This document shows positions 9,332 to 18,379 of a stretch of 64,000 bases of DNA, one piece after another; positions within the stretch are counted from its first letter, which is position 1, and each line of letters opens with the position of its first letter. Source of the DNA: Paenibacillus massiliensis subsp. panacisoli DSM 21345 (lineage in GTDB: Bacteria > Bacillota > Bacilli > Paenibacillales > Paenibacillaceae); contig NZ_AUFO01000009.1 in the NCBI RefSeq assembly GCF_000426545.1, forward strand, positions 62,001 to 126,000, in the 5' to 3' direction. A program made the translations under genes and the position numbers. A model generated the notes under the pieces. That model made no database searches and was not told where the DNA came from. It saw nothing but the letters and a program-made list of their open reading frames with translations.

Positions 9332-11322
9332 TTCCTCCAACCCCTTTCTAGCAGCTGCCATACTCCAATGCCGACCAAGCCGATGATCAAGCCCAGCACT
9401 AGACCCAGCACTCCACGAATCAACGACAAGTCTGCTGGGGAATGAATATGCGCGAATGTATCGACCATCGAGAGTTGACCGATCACAGCAATAATAAGGA
9501 CATAGATCGCTTTTCGATATTTCAGGGCAATAAAGGTCCCTGCAATGAATATAGGATGAGCCATCAGGAACTCTTTATTTCTAGGACGCACGCCGAATGT
9601 ACTCTCCAGGAATGTACGGAAGCTCATTTCCAGAGATGAGACAGAACCGGCATTGCCCGTCCGTTTTAGGTAATACCATACAACAGCACCAACAACGGCT
9701 AACAGAATAACCATTAGAATCGTTACAGGCTGACGGAGAAGCTTCGGAAGCTCAGTACGTATGGACATGCCACGATAAAAGAAAATATATATCGCCACAA
9801 GCATAATAGGTGCCAGATGGAGTAGGCTTACACCTCTGAATTGATTAAGCACCAAGCTGTAGCTAATGTTATTCAGCAAGGCAATGACAAAGGGTGCCCC
9901 CGCCAAGGAGAGAAGAGAAGTCCAGACATACATGGTCAAGGACTTGCTCAATCTGCGACCAGCTGACAATTCTGGTTCATTCGCCTGACTCTTGCTAATC
10001 TGTCGAGCAGCCAGTACCACAGCAATCGTAGGTGCACTAATTGCTGCAAGCAGCGCAATCGCCTGCTCCATAAGCGCTGAGTTCAAGACATATAGCCCCG
10101 CAGAGCCGACGAGACCAGCTGCAAAGGCCGGTATTGTCAGCACAGGCACAAAGAACGATACCATTAGAGAGATCAAGGCGATTGCACCTACAACTGCGCC
10201 CAGCTTGAAGTAACGCTGCCCGGCTGAATCGCTAACCTGGAAAGCTTCAGCTTGTCCAAATGTGAAGCCATTATTTTCAATCTGCTGTATAGCGTTACCT
10301 GGAGCTTGCAAAGTATGAACAATATTATCCAGAGAATCCTTGATTTTGGCTTCTGACACATTACGCGTTACGCCTGGATTCAGATACATGATCCGAATAT
10401 TACGATCCTTCGCAGCAAGCGCAAAACGGTCTGCCAATGTCTCAATATCCAGAGCAGAATCAGCCTGGCTCAAGGAATATAGGCGAGCAACATTATAGTC
10501 AGTCAGATAAGCCAACTTGTTGAAGCCCAACTGTGGCTGCTTCAAGTTCTCAATGGTTGCCAGTCCAATATCATATTTGTTCAATAGCTCGGCAAAGCCA
10601 TTTAAGCTGTTTTTATTGGCTTGTTCAGCGAAGCCTTTTACCGCATCACCTTCAAACAAAATACGTTTTACACCAAACTGCTGGAAAGTGGCGAGCTGTC
10701 TCTCCATCCTCTGTTGGTCATAAGGCATACTGTCGTTCAACCGCGGCATAATGAAGAAGCCCTTGGAGCGCAGGTTTTCCATGGCAATCGGGTCCGCTTG
10801 GGTCGGCTTCAACATAGCATCCTCTGGAGCAGCCTCAATGATCAGACCCGGCAGACCATTCAGCTCCCAGCGCTGTACTGGAATGTCCAAAGTACTGAAA
10901 GTCTCTTCTATTAAGGGCGTAAGCGCCTGTCCATTCTCGTTACTGGTGAACAGCACATATGTAAAATTCCGGCTCGCCTCCACCGGCTGATTCATCAGTC
11001 TGGAAGCATCCTGCTCGTTATAGATCACGAGACGTCGTGCTTTTCGAAAATCCTCCAACGTGCTCTCGTAAAGAGACATCGTAGTAACTCCTGCATCATG
11101 CAATCTGTCCAACTGCTGATCCAGGAACTCCAGTGGACGGGCCTGATAAGAGGCTACATCTGTCAAATTCCTATAATCCATTGCGATTTCCACAGTCTTG
11201 GAGGATCGCTCTGTTGCCAGCCTGTCCACAATTACAGGAATTGAGGCCGCAAGCCCCAGAATGACTATAATCCATAACCATTTACGTGAAGCGTTATTCC
11301 AACGTTGCCATTTCTGAACCAC
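9307..11322 (-). CDS. DUF5693-family membrane protein upstream of csaB
   Basis: Predicted membrane protein of 671 residues. One N-terminal helix (about 18-32) is followed by a ~350-residue extracytoplasmic or soluble alpha/beta domain. A C-terminal half with about 7-9 hydrophobic helices comes next, ending in a basic tail. I recognise it as the DUF5693 family, which has no established function. Start choice: GTG 11322 sits 7 nt after GGAGG; TTG 11325 is possible but too close. It overlaps csaB by 25 bp and heads the csaB-tagA set. The fixed linkage suggests a role in making, flipping or modifying the pyruvylated wall polysaccharide, but this is inference from neighbourhood only. Confidence 0.82.
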   Translation of the reverse strand: MVQKWQRWNNASRKWLWIIVILGLAASIPVIVDRLATERSSKTVEIAMDYRNLTDVASYQARPLEFLDQQLDRLHDAGVTTMSLYESTLEDFRKARRLVIYNEQDASRLMNQPVEASRNFTYVLFTSNENGQALTPLIEETFSTLDIPVQRWELNGLPGLIIEAAPEDAMLKPTQADPIAMENLRSKGFFIMPRLNDSMPYDQQRMERQLATFQQFGVKRILFEGDAVKGFAEQANKNSLNGFAELLNKYDIGLATIENLKQPQLGFNKLAYLTDYNVARLYSLSQADSALDIETLADRFALAAKDRNIRIMYLNPGVTRNVSEAKIKDSLDNIVHTLQAPGNAIQQIENNGFTFGQAEAFQVSDSAGQRYFKLGAVVGAIALISLMVSFFVPVLTIPAFAAGLVGSAGLYVLNSALMEQAIALLAAISAPTIAVVLAARQISKSQANEPELSAGRRLSKSLTMYVWTSLLSLAGAPFVIALLNNISYSLVLNQFRGVSLLHLAPIMLVAIYIFFYRGMSIRTELPKLLRQPVTILMVILLAVVGAVVWYYLKRTGNAGSVSSLEMSFRTFLESTFGVRPRNKEFLMAHPIFIAGTFIALKYRKAIYVLIIAVIGQLSMVDTFAHIHSPADLSLIRGVLGLVLGLIIGLVGIGVWQLLERGWRKWSPLLKQ

Positions 11323-11383
11323 CAAAGTACCTCCTCATCATTGCAAAACCAATACACTGTGATACATATCTTCCTAATAAACA

Positions 11384-11427
11384 GGCAACCTCTCCGGCTT
11401 GCAGCTCTTGCCGTATGAGAGGTTGCC
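11384..11427 (-). terminator. Terminator-like hairpin between pgcA and the DUF5693 gene
   Basis: Perfect 11-bp stem, GGCAACCTCTC (11384-11394) with GAGAGGTTGCC (11417-11427), and an inner CGGC/GCCG extension. On the minus strand it is followed by TGTTTATTA, a mediocre T-tract. It likely separates pgcA from the csaB operon, perhaps incompletely. Confidence 0.75.
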
Positions 11428-11475
11428 GGAACACAATGTAATTATTAAACATTTTCTTGAAGCTAAAAAGATGAT

Positions 11476-13194
11476 TTAAGCATCCACCCGAGACATGACG
11501 GCTTGCACCAGCGAAGCAATCTTGCTCTCCGCATCAGGAATGGATGTTCCGCGGACGGCAAAATACACCTTAATCTTCGGCTCGGTACCTGATGGACGCA
11601 AGCAGAACCAGGACCCATCCTCCAGCATGAATTTAAGTACATTTTCCTTAGGAAGACCATTCAAGCCCTTGGAGTAGTCCAATACTTCCTTCACCTTGAT
11701 CCCAGCAATCTCCGCAATGGATTCTGTACGCCACTGGGTCATAAGGGATTGAATTTGAGCTACGCCATCCTTGCCTTTAAGGGTACGAGACTCCAAGCTC
11801 TCAAGGAAATAGCCGAACTTCTCATACAGCTCCTCCAATACATCGTACAGCGTTTTCCCTTGCGTACTATAGTAAGCAGCAGCTTCCGCAATCAGCATCG
11901 ATGCAAGTACCGCGTCCTTATCACGTGCATAGTTGCCAGCGAGATAACCATAGCTCTCCTCGTAGCCGAACAAGAAGGTATGATCTCCACTCTGCTCAAA
12001 GCCGTTCATTTTCTCACCAATATATTTGAAGCCAGTCAGCGTATTAAATACAGTGGCTCCAAAATGCTGAGCAATAACTGCTCCCATTTCACTGGTTACA
12101 ATCGTTTTGACGACGGCTCCATTAGCAGGCAGCTTGCCAGCCTCCTGAAGCTGATTTAGCAAATAGTATATCATAATTGCCCCGGACTGATTCCCTGAGA
12201 GCACTACGTATTCACCTTGCTTGTTCTTAACCACGGCACCCATGCGGTCCGCATCAGGATCTGTTCCAATAAGCAGATCGGCTCCGACCTTCGTACCAAG
12301 CTCAATAGCCAGCTTGAACGCATCGCGTTCCTCTGGATTTGGAGACTTCACCGTAGAGAATTCTGCATCTGGTTGCTCCTGCTCAGGAACGACATGCACC
12401 TGCTCAAAGCCGACCTTCGCCAGTACATCGCGAACCGGGATATTGCCCGTACCGTGCAGCGGCGTGAAGACCAGCTTGAAGTCCTTGCCTGGGCCGTTAG
12501 CAATCAGCTCACGATTCACACTCACCTCTGCGACGGTATCTGTGAAGGCTTGATCCTCATTCTCGCCCAACCATACGAGCAAGCCTTGGGCTTCGGCCTC
12601 CTCCTTGCTGATTCTACGGATGTCAGCAAACGAAGGCACCTCGCGAATGTATTGGATAACCTGCTCCGCCTCATGAGGAACAAGCTGTCCTCCTGAGCTG
12701 TTATAGACCTTATAGCCGTTGTACTCGGGCGGGTTGTGACTTGCAGTCACGACGATCCCCCCGGTAGCCTGCAGGTGTCTGACACTGAAGGATAGCTGCG
12801 GTGTAGAACGCAGGGAAGGGAATAACTTAGCGACGATACCGTTACCAGCCAGCACCAGAGCAGCTTCCAAAGAGAATTCAGGTGAGAAATGACGAGAATC
12901 ATGAGCAATGACCACCGACGGCTTGCCTTCCCGATCTCCGTGTTGCTCCAGAATATAACGTGCCAATCCTTGCGTCGCTCTGCCGATAACATAACGATTC
13001 ATCCGGTTGCTACCTGCACCGATTACACCACGGAGGCCCCCAGTACCGAATTCCAGCTCTTTATAAAAACGATCCTCCAATTCCTTGGCCTGACCACCCA
13101 GTTCACGAAGCTCTTGCTTCGTAGCCTCATCAATTACCGGGTCTTGAAGCCATTGCTCCAACGTCTCCTGAGCTTGTGTGCTTAATTGTTCCAT
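11476..13194 (-). CDS. pgcA: Phospho-sugar mutase (alpha-phosphoglucomutase)
   Basis: Cytosolic enzyme of 572 residues interconverting glucose-6-phosphate and glucose-1-phosphate, the precursor of UDP-glucose for glycolipids and wall polymers. The phosphoserine loop TASHNPPEYNG has Ser152. The metal loop GTDPDADRMG lies near residue 310, and the phosphate-binding loop RPSGTEPKIKVYF is near the C-terminus. Length matches the B. subtilis PgcA type. The TASHNPPEYNGYKVY form is that of glucose-type mutases; phosphomannomutase activity as well cannot be excluded. ATG start with AAGGGG 8 nt upstream. It lies 84 bp downstream of fabZ on the same strand and ahead of the csaB operon, a sensible context for sugar-nucleotide supply. 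Confidence 0.93.
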   Translation of the reverse strand: MEQLSTQAQETLEQWLQDPVIDEATKQELRELGGQAKELEDRFYKELEFGTGGLRGVIGAGSNRMNRYVIGRATQGLARYILEQHGDREGKPSVVIAHDSRHFSPEFSLEAALVLAGNGIVAKLFPSLRSTPQLSFSVRHLQATGGIVVTASHNPPEYNGYKVYNSSGGQLVPHEAEQVIQYIREVPSFADIRRISKEEAEAQGLLVWLGENEDQAFTDTVAEVSVNRELIANGPGKDFKLVFTPLHGTGNIPVRDVLAKVGFEQVHVVPEQEQPDAEFSTVKSPNPEERDAFKLAIELGTKVGADLLIGTDPDADRMGAVVKNKQGEYVVLSGNQSGAIMIYYLLNQLQEAGKLPANGAVVKTIVTSEMGAVIAQHFGATVFNTLTGFKYIGEKMNGFEQSGDHTFLFGYEESYGYLAGNYARDKDAVLASMLIAEAAAYYSTQGKTLYDVLEELYEKFGYFLESLESRTLKGKDGVAQIQSLMTQWRTESIAEIAGIKVKEVLDYSKGLNGLPKENVLKFMLEDGSWFCLRPSGTEPKIKVYFAVRGTSIPDAESKIASLVQAVMSRVDA

Positions 13195-13278
13195 GTGTAA
13201 TACCCCTTCCCCACGAATAGAATTAATCTCACCATGACTATGTATGGCTGATGGTTGGATATTCCTTATGCAATCTCC

Positions 13279-13725
13279 TTACAAAGGGTCAGACAAAGCG
13301 AACATGATCTCTCCCTCAGCGACTACCTTGTCATCTACCGAGGCTGTCGCCTTTCCTTTGCCTATGGAGCCCTTGGATCTCGTGATTTCTACTTCCAGCT
13401 TCAAAGTGTCCCCAGGTACGACCTGTCCACGGAAGCGGAAGCCATCCAATCCTGCCAGGAAGCCGATCTTCCCGCGATTAGCTTCCAAATGCAGCAGAGC
13501 AACTGCTCCAACCTGTGCCAGAGCCTCTGTAATAAGAACGCCAGGCATTACAGGATATTTGGGGAAATGGCCTATAAAATGCGGTTCATTCATCGTTACA
13601 TTTTTAATGCCAACTGCCCGTTTACCTTCTTCCAGCTCAATAATGCGGTCCACCAATAAGAAAGGTGCCCGATGCGGAATAATCTCCTGAATCTGATTGA
13701 CGTCCAATTGCTGTGGTTGCACCAT
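13279..13725 (-). CDS. fabZ: 3-hydroxyacyl-ACP dehydratase FabZ
   Basis: Hot-dog-fold dehydratase of 148 residues in the type II fatty acid cycle; removes water from 3-hydroxyacyl-ACP. The catalytic pair is visible: His53 in [13 protein letters not shown] and Glu67 in TEALAQ. N-terminal [18 protein letters not shown] is the standard FabZ opening. ATG 13725 gives six extra residues before the usual LDVNQIQEI start and has AAGGGG rather far upstream (about 13 nt). A TTG six codons later is an alternative. In Bacillus, fabZ (ywpB) also lies close to flhO-flhP, and here an SLH gene has come between. Confidence 0.95.
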   Translation of the reverse strand: MVQPQQLDVNQIQEIIPHRAPFLLVDRIIELEEGKRAVGIKNVTMNEPHFIGHFPKYPVMPGVLITEALAQVGAVALLHLEANRGKIGFLAGLDGFRFRGQVVPGDTLKLEVEITRSKGSIGKGKATASVDDKVVAEGEIMFALSDPL

Positions 13726-14081
13726 AATACGTTAAAGTCCCCTTCCAATCTATAAAATGCTTATACTCAGCTGAACATACCTGCTTTCCACAAGCTTTGC
13801 TCAGCAACCTTCATTAGAACTTAGCTTTTTCCAATGAACTGCATAAAATTCAGCTAAAGCGGTAACAACTATATCTATCCTTACACTTTCTGCAGAAGTG
13901 AAGGTTGAGATAAGGGGCTTTTTCCACCGTTTTCCACATGGAAAACGGGCGTGAAAAGGCCCTTTTGTCTGCTTGCGATAAAGTCCCCCATCATTATACA
14001 TTTTTCGAGTGAAAAAAGAAAACTCCGCGAAAGCACCATTTTCTCTACTTCCTATGACTAAAGCTATTTAGACAAGACAAG
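13726..14081. other. 356-bp intergenic region upstream of fabZ, with one perfect hairpin
   Basis: No gene is supported here. A 66-codon open frame on the minus strand (13801-14001) lacks a convincing RBS or recognisable product. The notable element is a perfect 9-bp inverted repeat, CCGTTTTCC (13927-13935) and GGAAAACGG (13940-13948), around the loop ACAT. No T-tract follows it on the minus strand. It lies in the presumed 5' region of fabZ and could be an operator or leader structure. Confidence 0.5.
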
Positions 14082-14109
14082 AAAAAACCGCCTTCAAGAA
14101 GCAAGGCGG
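14082..14109 (-). terminator. Intrinsic terminator after the second SLH protein gene
   Basis: Stem CCGCCTT (14088-14094) with AAGGCGG (14103-14109). On the minus strand it is directly followed by six T residues (14082-14087). It starts 16 bases past the stop codon. Confidence 0.93.
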
Positions 14110-14125
14110 CTCTTTGTTACGTCTA

Positions 14126-17100
14126 TTACCTTTCTCCTATTCTGTCCAGCACGCGCTTAATCATGACCACTGCCTGCGCACGTGTCGCATTGCCTTTAGG
14201 CTGAAAAGTATTGACATTAATCCCTTGAATTACTCCACTTTGGACAGTCTGAGCTACAGCTTCCTTATAACGGATTTTCGATGCATCACGAAATTTCGTT
14301 AGTGCCTGCTCTGGTGTGCCAGTTAAGGAAGTATTAACCTCACCATATTTAAGGGCACGTACCATCATTAATGCCATTTCCTCACGCGTGATGAATTGAT
14401 CCGGTCTAAAAAATCCGTCGGGATACCCAGTAATAATTCCCGCTTCATTGGCTGCTCCAATATACCCGCCACGGTCATCCTGCTTCACGTCAGGATAAAT
14501 CTTAGCTTCCTCCAAGTTAGGTGTCAGGTTCAATGCCTTGGAAATATATTCTGCAAATTCAGCCCGTGTAATATTGCGGTCAGGCTCAAATGCATTCGTG
14601 TTGCTGCTTCTTGCGCCAATAATACCTTTAGAGGTTAGAGCATCGATCTCTGCCTTGGCCCAGTGCTTGCTGGTGTCTGTATAGTCAGTAGAACTAGCGT
14701 CTCCACCCGAGGCACTACTCACACCTCCACTTGCTCCGTTACTAGATCCGGAATCAGTGGAGGCATTGTTCCCTGACATTAGGCTCACCCCACCAATTAT
14801 CAACCCTTGCCCTCCTGCTGCTGCTCCTGTGGTTCCCCCGGCATTTGCACTGCCACGAGAGCCCTCCGATTTATTCGGGTCTGCATACCCGATTAGAATA
14901 AGCTGTCCATTAGCCTTTGCAGTCCCGGAGGATAAGAGAATCAGCCTTTTATTGACCGTGTCATATCGAACCAGTGCTGTCTGATCCGCACTTCCCAAAT
15001 TGATGATGATACGTAAATAAATTTTTCCAATGTGCGACAAATTGATGATCGAATTGGAACGATTGACATCCACTCCGTCCAATTTACCATACTCATCTGT
15101 CTCGCCAGAGTTTGCCGTCCCCGATATGACAATGACTCTGATCTGTACAGCCTCCTGCATAAGCTTAGCTTGACTGCCGTTGATTACAGGTGACACGGAC
15201 GATGGATCAGGAGATACAAATTCCATTTGAATAATAAGATAAAGTGTATCTAAGGTGTCCACACTTAATGTACCGTTCCCAAGTGATCTGGCAATCTCTG
15301 CAAAAGGTAGCTCGTTCAAAGGAATCTCATACATCGCTCCCTTGTACTGCACCGCGAACACAGAACGCTTGCCACCATCACCTGCTTCCTGCCATGCCCT
15401 GTACACTGCACTTACTGGCACAACCAACTCGGCTGATCCTTCCGCGTCAGGCACGGTAAAGATCAATGGCTTGACCGACTGGTTTGCTCCCTGGTTCTCA
15501 TGAATTTGGATCACGAAGCGCAGCGCTTCCTCAAGCTGTCCTCTATGAATCATATATCTTGTAATCGTGTTACCGCTGCTAGAGTTGACTTTAACCGCTT
15601 TGGCAGTATTTATGTTCAATACATAGCCACCGTTTCCGGACAATGCACCGGAGTTCGCTGTAACAAATGATGGCTGTTTCGGACTACTTGAGGCAACAAC
15701 TGCGCTTTCCGCAGTCACCTCATATTCCACGAAAATCGTAATCTCTTTACCGTTCACATCGATAATCGGATCTGCACCCTTGTTGAAGGACACCTTCAGG
15801 TTGGTGCTTGCCGCTACAGGAACCGACAAGGTCAGGATGATTTGATTCCCTGAAATTTTGGCTTCCGTAACCGTACGCTTGATGCCTTTTGCATAAATGG
15901 TGAATTGCTCTGGCTTTAACACGGCCGCTCTCAATCTGTTGGGATAAGTAATGATAACCTCGCTACCAGCAGCTGAAATAGATTGTGGCCTTAACGTTGG
16001 CGAATTACTGGCTTCACTTACAACCACTACTTTATAGTTGTCGAACCCGACAAGCGAGTACCCCGTACCCGCAATGGCGCCACTGCCCTTGGGGTTATAA
16101 GATATCGACAATTCATCGTCAGGTGAAGGCTTGACTGGCAGCACTATATAAAGATCATTCCCGCTAGTATATACTCTGGATACCTGTAGCCGGCTCTTCT
16201 TCAGCAGTACCTCAAATCCTGATGCAGCAAGATTGTCACGCTCTCCAAGAAGCACATTATAGTGTAGTCGAATGACGTTATTCTGAACATCAACAGACTG
16301 AAGCTCGGGCTGCTTGAGCGTTTGTTCGCTCTCTGGAGTACTGTTTCCTCTGGTCTCAAAGACGGTTTCAATTGTTTCCATGTATTTAGCGCCTGTCAGG
16401 GAATCAATTACAGCCCCTGATTGGATCGTTATCAGATATGTACTTCCTGGTTTAAGCGGTTGTACGGGTGTAATCCTCAGGGATTGACCCACCGTCTCAA
16501 TTACACTCTCTACCTCTGCAGAGCTGCCTTTTAACCTCAAACGAATACCCTGCTCATCGCCGATATTGATCTTCCGATTAAAGTAAAAGGCAATTTGATA
16601 ATCAACTGGGATGTTCCAGGCTTTGTTAGGAGGTGAAGCCCCCAACAATTGCAATGATGTTCCTTCTTCTCCTGAAGGATTGCTAATCGTTTGCGAGGAA
16701 TCGCCTTCTACAGTAAATGTCCAGGCCTCCTGATCAAGAATCCCCTCAAAATAATGTCCTTTACTGTTCTTAAAGGCATTATCAGTGATTAGCACATAAT
16801 ATTTCTGACCATATTCCAGTCCTTCTACGCCCCATATCACTCGTTTCTTATCAGACGAAAGATTAAGCTTGGAGCTATTAACACGTTCATCAAATACCAC
16901 GAAATCATCTGAAGCCCTCTTTACATACACCCTTCCTGTTGATTGCTTCATAATAGGTTGATCGAAGGTCATTGTGAAATCTATGACTGTACCAGTTATA
17001 CTGTTGCTAACTGGTGTCTGTTCAACCACGGTCGGTGCCTCCCCAGCCGCCAGCGCTCGGCCTGAAATCCCCAGATTCAGCACAAGGTGAAGTAGAAGCA

Positions 17101-17134
17101 GCATCGCCATCACTAAAGGTATTTTTCGCTTCAT
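14126..17134 (-). CDS. Secreted protein with N-terminal Ig-like repeats and C-terminal SLH domains
   Basis: Surface protein of 1002 residues. The signal peptide is about residues 1-30 (MKRKIPLVMA, hydrophobic core, ALAA). An N-terminal Ig-like domain of the Big_5/SbsA type follows (pattern TFDQPIM, then LEYGQKYYVLIT), with a second copy near residues 165-270 and several related segments. A Ser/Gly/Ala-rich linker near 770-815 precedes three SLH modules (first SLH core SKHWAKAEIDALTSKGII, second YPDGFFRPDQFITREE, third FQPKGNATRAQ). It would be tethered non-covalently to pyruvylated wall polysaccharide. ATG start with AAGGGG 10 nt upstream. It is a single-gene transcript with its own terminator. 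It differs in sequence from the SLH protein at 1968-5945, so the two are not a recent duplication. Role unknown. Confidence 0.9.
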   Translation of the reverse strand: MKRKIPLVMAMLLLLHLVLNLGISGRALAAGEAPTVVEQTPVSNSITGTVIDFTMTFDQPIMKQSTGRVYVKRASDDFVVFDERVNSSKLNLSSDKKRVIWGVEGLEYGQKYYVLITDNAFKNSKGHYFEGILDQEAWTFTVEGDSSQTISNPSGEEGTSLQLLGASPPNKAWNIPVDYQIAFYFNRKINIGDEQGIRLRLKGSSAEVESVIETVGQSLRITPVQPLKPGSTYLITIQSGAVIDSLTGAKYMETIETVFETRGNSTPESEQTLKQPELQSVDVQNNVIRLHYNVLLGERDNLAASGFEVLLKKSRLQVSRVYTSGNDLYIVLPVKPSPDDELSISYNPKGSGAIAGTGYSLVGFDNYKVVVVSEASNSPTLRPQSISAAGSEVIITYPNRLRAAVLKPEQFTIYAKGIKRTVTEAKISGNQIILTLSVPVAASTNLKVSFNKGADPIIDVNGKEITIFVEYEVTAESAVVASSSPKQPSFVTANSGALSGNGGYVLNINTAKAVKVNSSSGNTITRYMIHRGQLEEALRFVIQIHENQGANQSVKPLIFTVPDAEGSAELVVPVSAVYRAWQEAGDGGKRSVFAVQYKGAMYEIPLNELPFAEIARSLGNGTLSVDTLDTLYLIIQMEFVSPDPSSVSPVINGSQAKLMQEAVQIRVIVISGTANSGETDEYGKLDGVDVNRSNSIINLSHIGKIYLRIIINLGSADQTALVRYDTVNKRLILLSSGTAKANGQLILIGYADPNKSEGSRGSANAGGTTGAAAGGQGLIIGGVSLMSGNNASTDSGSSNGASGGVSSASGGDASSTDYTDTSKHWAKAEIDALTSKGIIGARSSNTNAFEPDRNITRAEFAEYISKALNLTPNLEEAKIYPDVKQDDRGGYIGAANEAGIITGYPDGFFRPDQFITREEMALMMVRALKYGEVNTSLTGTPEQALTKFRDASKIRYKEAVAQTVQSGVIQGINVNTFQPKGNATRAQAVVMIKRVLDRIGER

Positions 17135-17175
17135 GTAGTGCTATCCCCTTTCATTCTTCAAAACAAAACATCCTC

Positions 17176-17184
17176 ATTATAACA
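17176..17184 (-). promoter_or_regulatory. Extended -10 promoter element of the second SLH gene
   Basis: On the minus strand the sequence TGTTATAAT gives a consensus -10 (TATAAT, 17176-17181) with the TG extension; no good -35 is seen 17 bp upstream. It lies about 40 bp before the gene start. Confidence 0.5.
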
Positions 17185-17325
17185 CCGAATCCAGAATATA
17201 GGATGCATATATTCAAAGAAAGACTCCCTTCTGTTGATCGAATATGCAAAACTAATCGATCCTATCAAAGGAAGTCCTCATTTGAGAATAAGTATATTAA
17301 ATTAGAGCATTACAGCGTGCTACAT

Positions 17326-17532
17326 CTAAGGCGCAAATACCAAATCAAATACATGCTTCCAGGTGTTCAGATCGAGCACCTCTGCCAGCTCCTGCTTGCC
17401 TAAGACCACATATCCTGTAACCATACCTCCAGCTAAAGCGATCACTAGGAGCAGTGGTATAATCAGTAACCGCAGGAATCTCCAGCCCGAAGCCTTTACC
17501 GGTGCAGGTTGCTTAACCTCTTCTGTCATCAT
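17326..17532 (-). CDS. Small single-helix membrane protein, EpuA family (annotated as RNA polymerase subunit beta)
   Basis: Protein of 68 residues: charged cytoplasmic start, one hydrophobic helix (about 21-45, LLIIPLLLVIALAGGMVTGYVV) and a short tail ending TWKHVFDLVF. The tail and helix match the EpuA family, which databases label DNA-directed RNA polymerase subunit beta although it is not the catalytic beta subunit. It starts 6 bp after the flhP stop, so it is part of the flhO-flhP transcript. Its RBS is weak (GGCTGGT), which suggests coupling to flhP translation. Function is not established. Confidence 0.75.
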   Translation of the reverse strand: MMTEEVKQPAPVKASGWRFLRLLIIPLLLVIALAGGMVTGYVVLGKQELAEVLDLNTWKHVFDLVFAP

Positions 17533-17538
17533 ACCAGC

Positions 17539-18366
17539 CTAAGCCCGTAGGCTGTTCGCCAAGCCCATCATAGTGTCACTGGAGGTAAGAGCTCGTGAAG
17601 CCATCTGATACATGCGCTGCGTCTGCAGCATTGTTGTCATTTCCTCCGTCAGATTGACGTTGGATTGCTCCAGCACGCCTTGACGGATTTTTGCATTATC
17701 AGGAATGGTAGCAGCTGCTCCCGCTCCAAATACGTCATCTTCCGTTACACCTGTACCCAGGACAAACATATTGCCGTCTCGCAGCTCAAGCCCCTGATAA
17801 CGCTGAACATTCACGAACTGGATTTCCTGAAGAGAATAATCTTCCTCGCCCTCAATCCGAATAATCACTCGTCCTTGTTCATCAATAGCCACCTTGGAGC
17901 CAACCGGAGCAGTGATCTCATTACCGGTACGGTCTAGTACACGATGCCCATCTGCGGTTACGAGCAGCACTTCGTTGCCTTGCGGATTCGCTGGATCAGG
18001 TACAAAGCTGAAGCCGCCGTTACGTGTCCATGCCTTCTCACCATTGGCATCAATGGCAAATAATGCATTTCCCACAATCGCCAGATCCGTTGGATTGCCT
18101 GTCTCCAGCATGCTGCCTTGCTCCAAGTCCTTGGTCATGGATGCCATCTTCACGCCAAAGCCGAGGTTGTAGCCAAGCGGCATCGCGCGCCCCGTCTGAC
18201 GATATGTCTCGGGCTGCTGCTGAACACGGGACAACACGTCTTGAAAGCTACCCTCGTCCTTCTTGAAGCCTACTGTATTCACATTTGCTACGTTGTTCGC
18301 AATCATATCGAGTCTTTGCTGTGCGCTGGACATCGTTACCATTGCGCCAATCATGGAGTTATTCAT
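17539..18366 (-). CDS. flhP: Flagellar hook-basal body rod protein FlhP
   Basis: Axial protein of 275 residues in the FlgF/FlgG family that assembles in the distal rod of the flagellum. The N-terminal heptad region contains AQQRLDMIANNVANVNTVGFK, the shared rod-hook signature with the ANNVANVNT motif. The C-terminus carries the matching helix (LEQSNVNLTEEMTTML, then QRMYQMASRAL). The start at 18366 (second of two adjacent ATG codons) lies 6 nt after GGAGG. It follows flhO by 13 bp. The flhO-flhP pair beside mbl is the order seen in Bacillus. Confidence 0.93.
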   Translation of the reverse strand: MNNSMIGAMVTMSSAQQRLDMIANNVANVNTVGFKKDEGSFQDVLSRVQQQPETYRQTGRAMPLGYNLGFGVKMASMTKDLEQGSMLETGNPTDLAIVGNALFAIDANGEKAWTRNGGFSFVPDPANPQGNEVLLVTADGHRVLDRTGNEITAPVGSKVAIDEQGRVIIRIEGEEDYSLQEIQFVNVQRYQGLELRDGNMFVLGTGVTEDDVFGAGAAATIPDNAKIRQGVLEQSNVNLTEEMTTMLQTQRMYQMASRALTSSDTMMGLANSLRA

Positions 18367-18379
18367 CATCTACCTCCCG

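Noticed and set aside
12217..12696. Plus-strand frame of 159 codons opposite pgcA
   Set aside because: Antisense shadow of a well-supported enzyme gene.
13801..14001. 66-codon minus-strand frame upstream of fabZ
   Set aside because: No convincing RBS, odd composition, overlaps a hairpin, no recognisable family.
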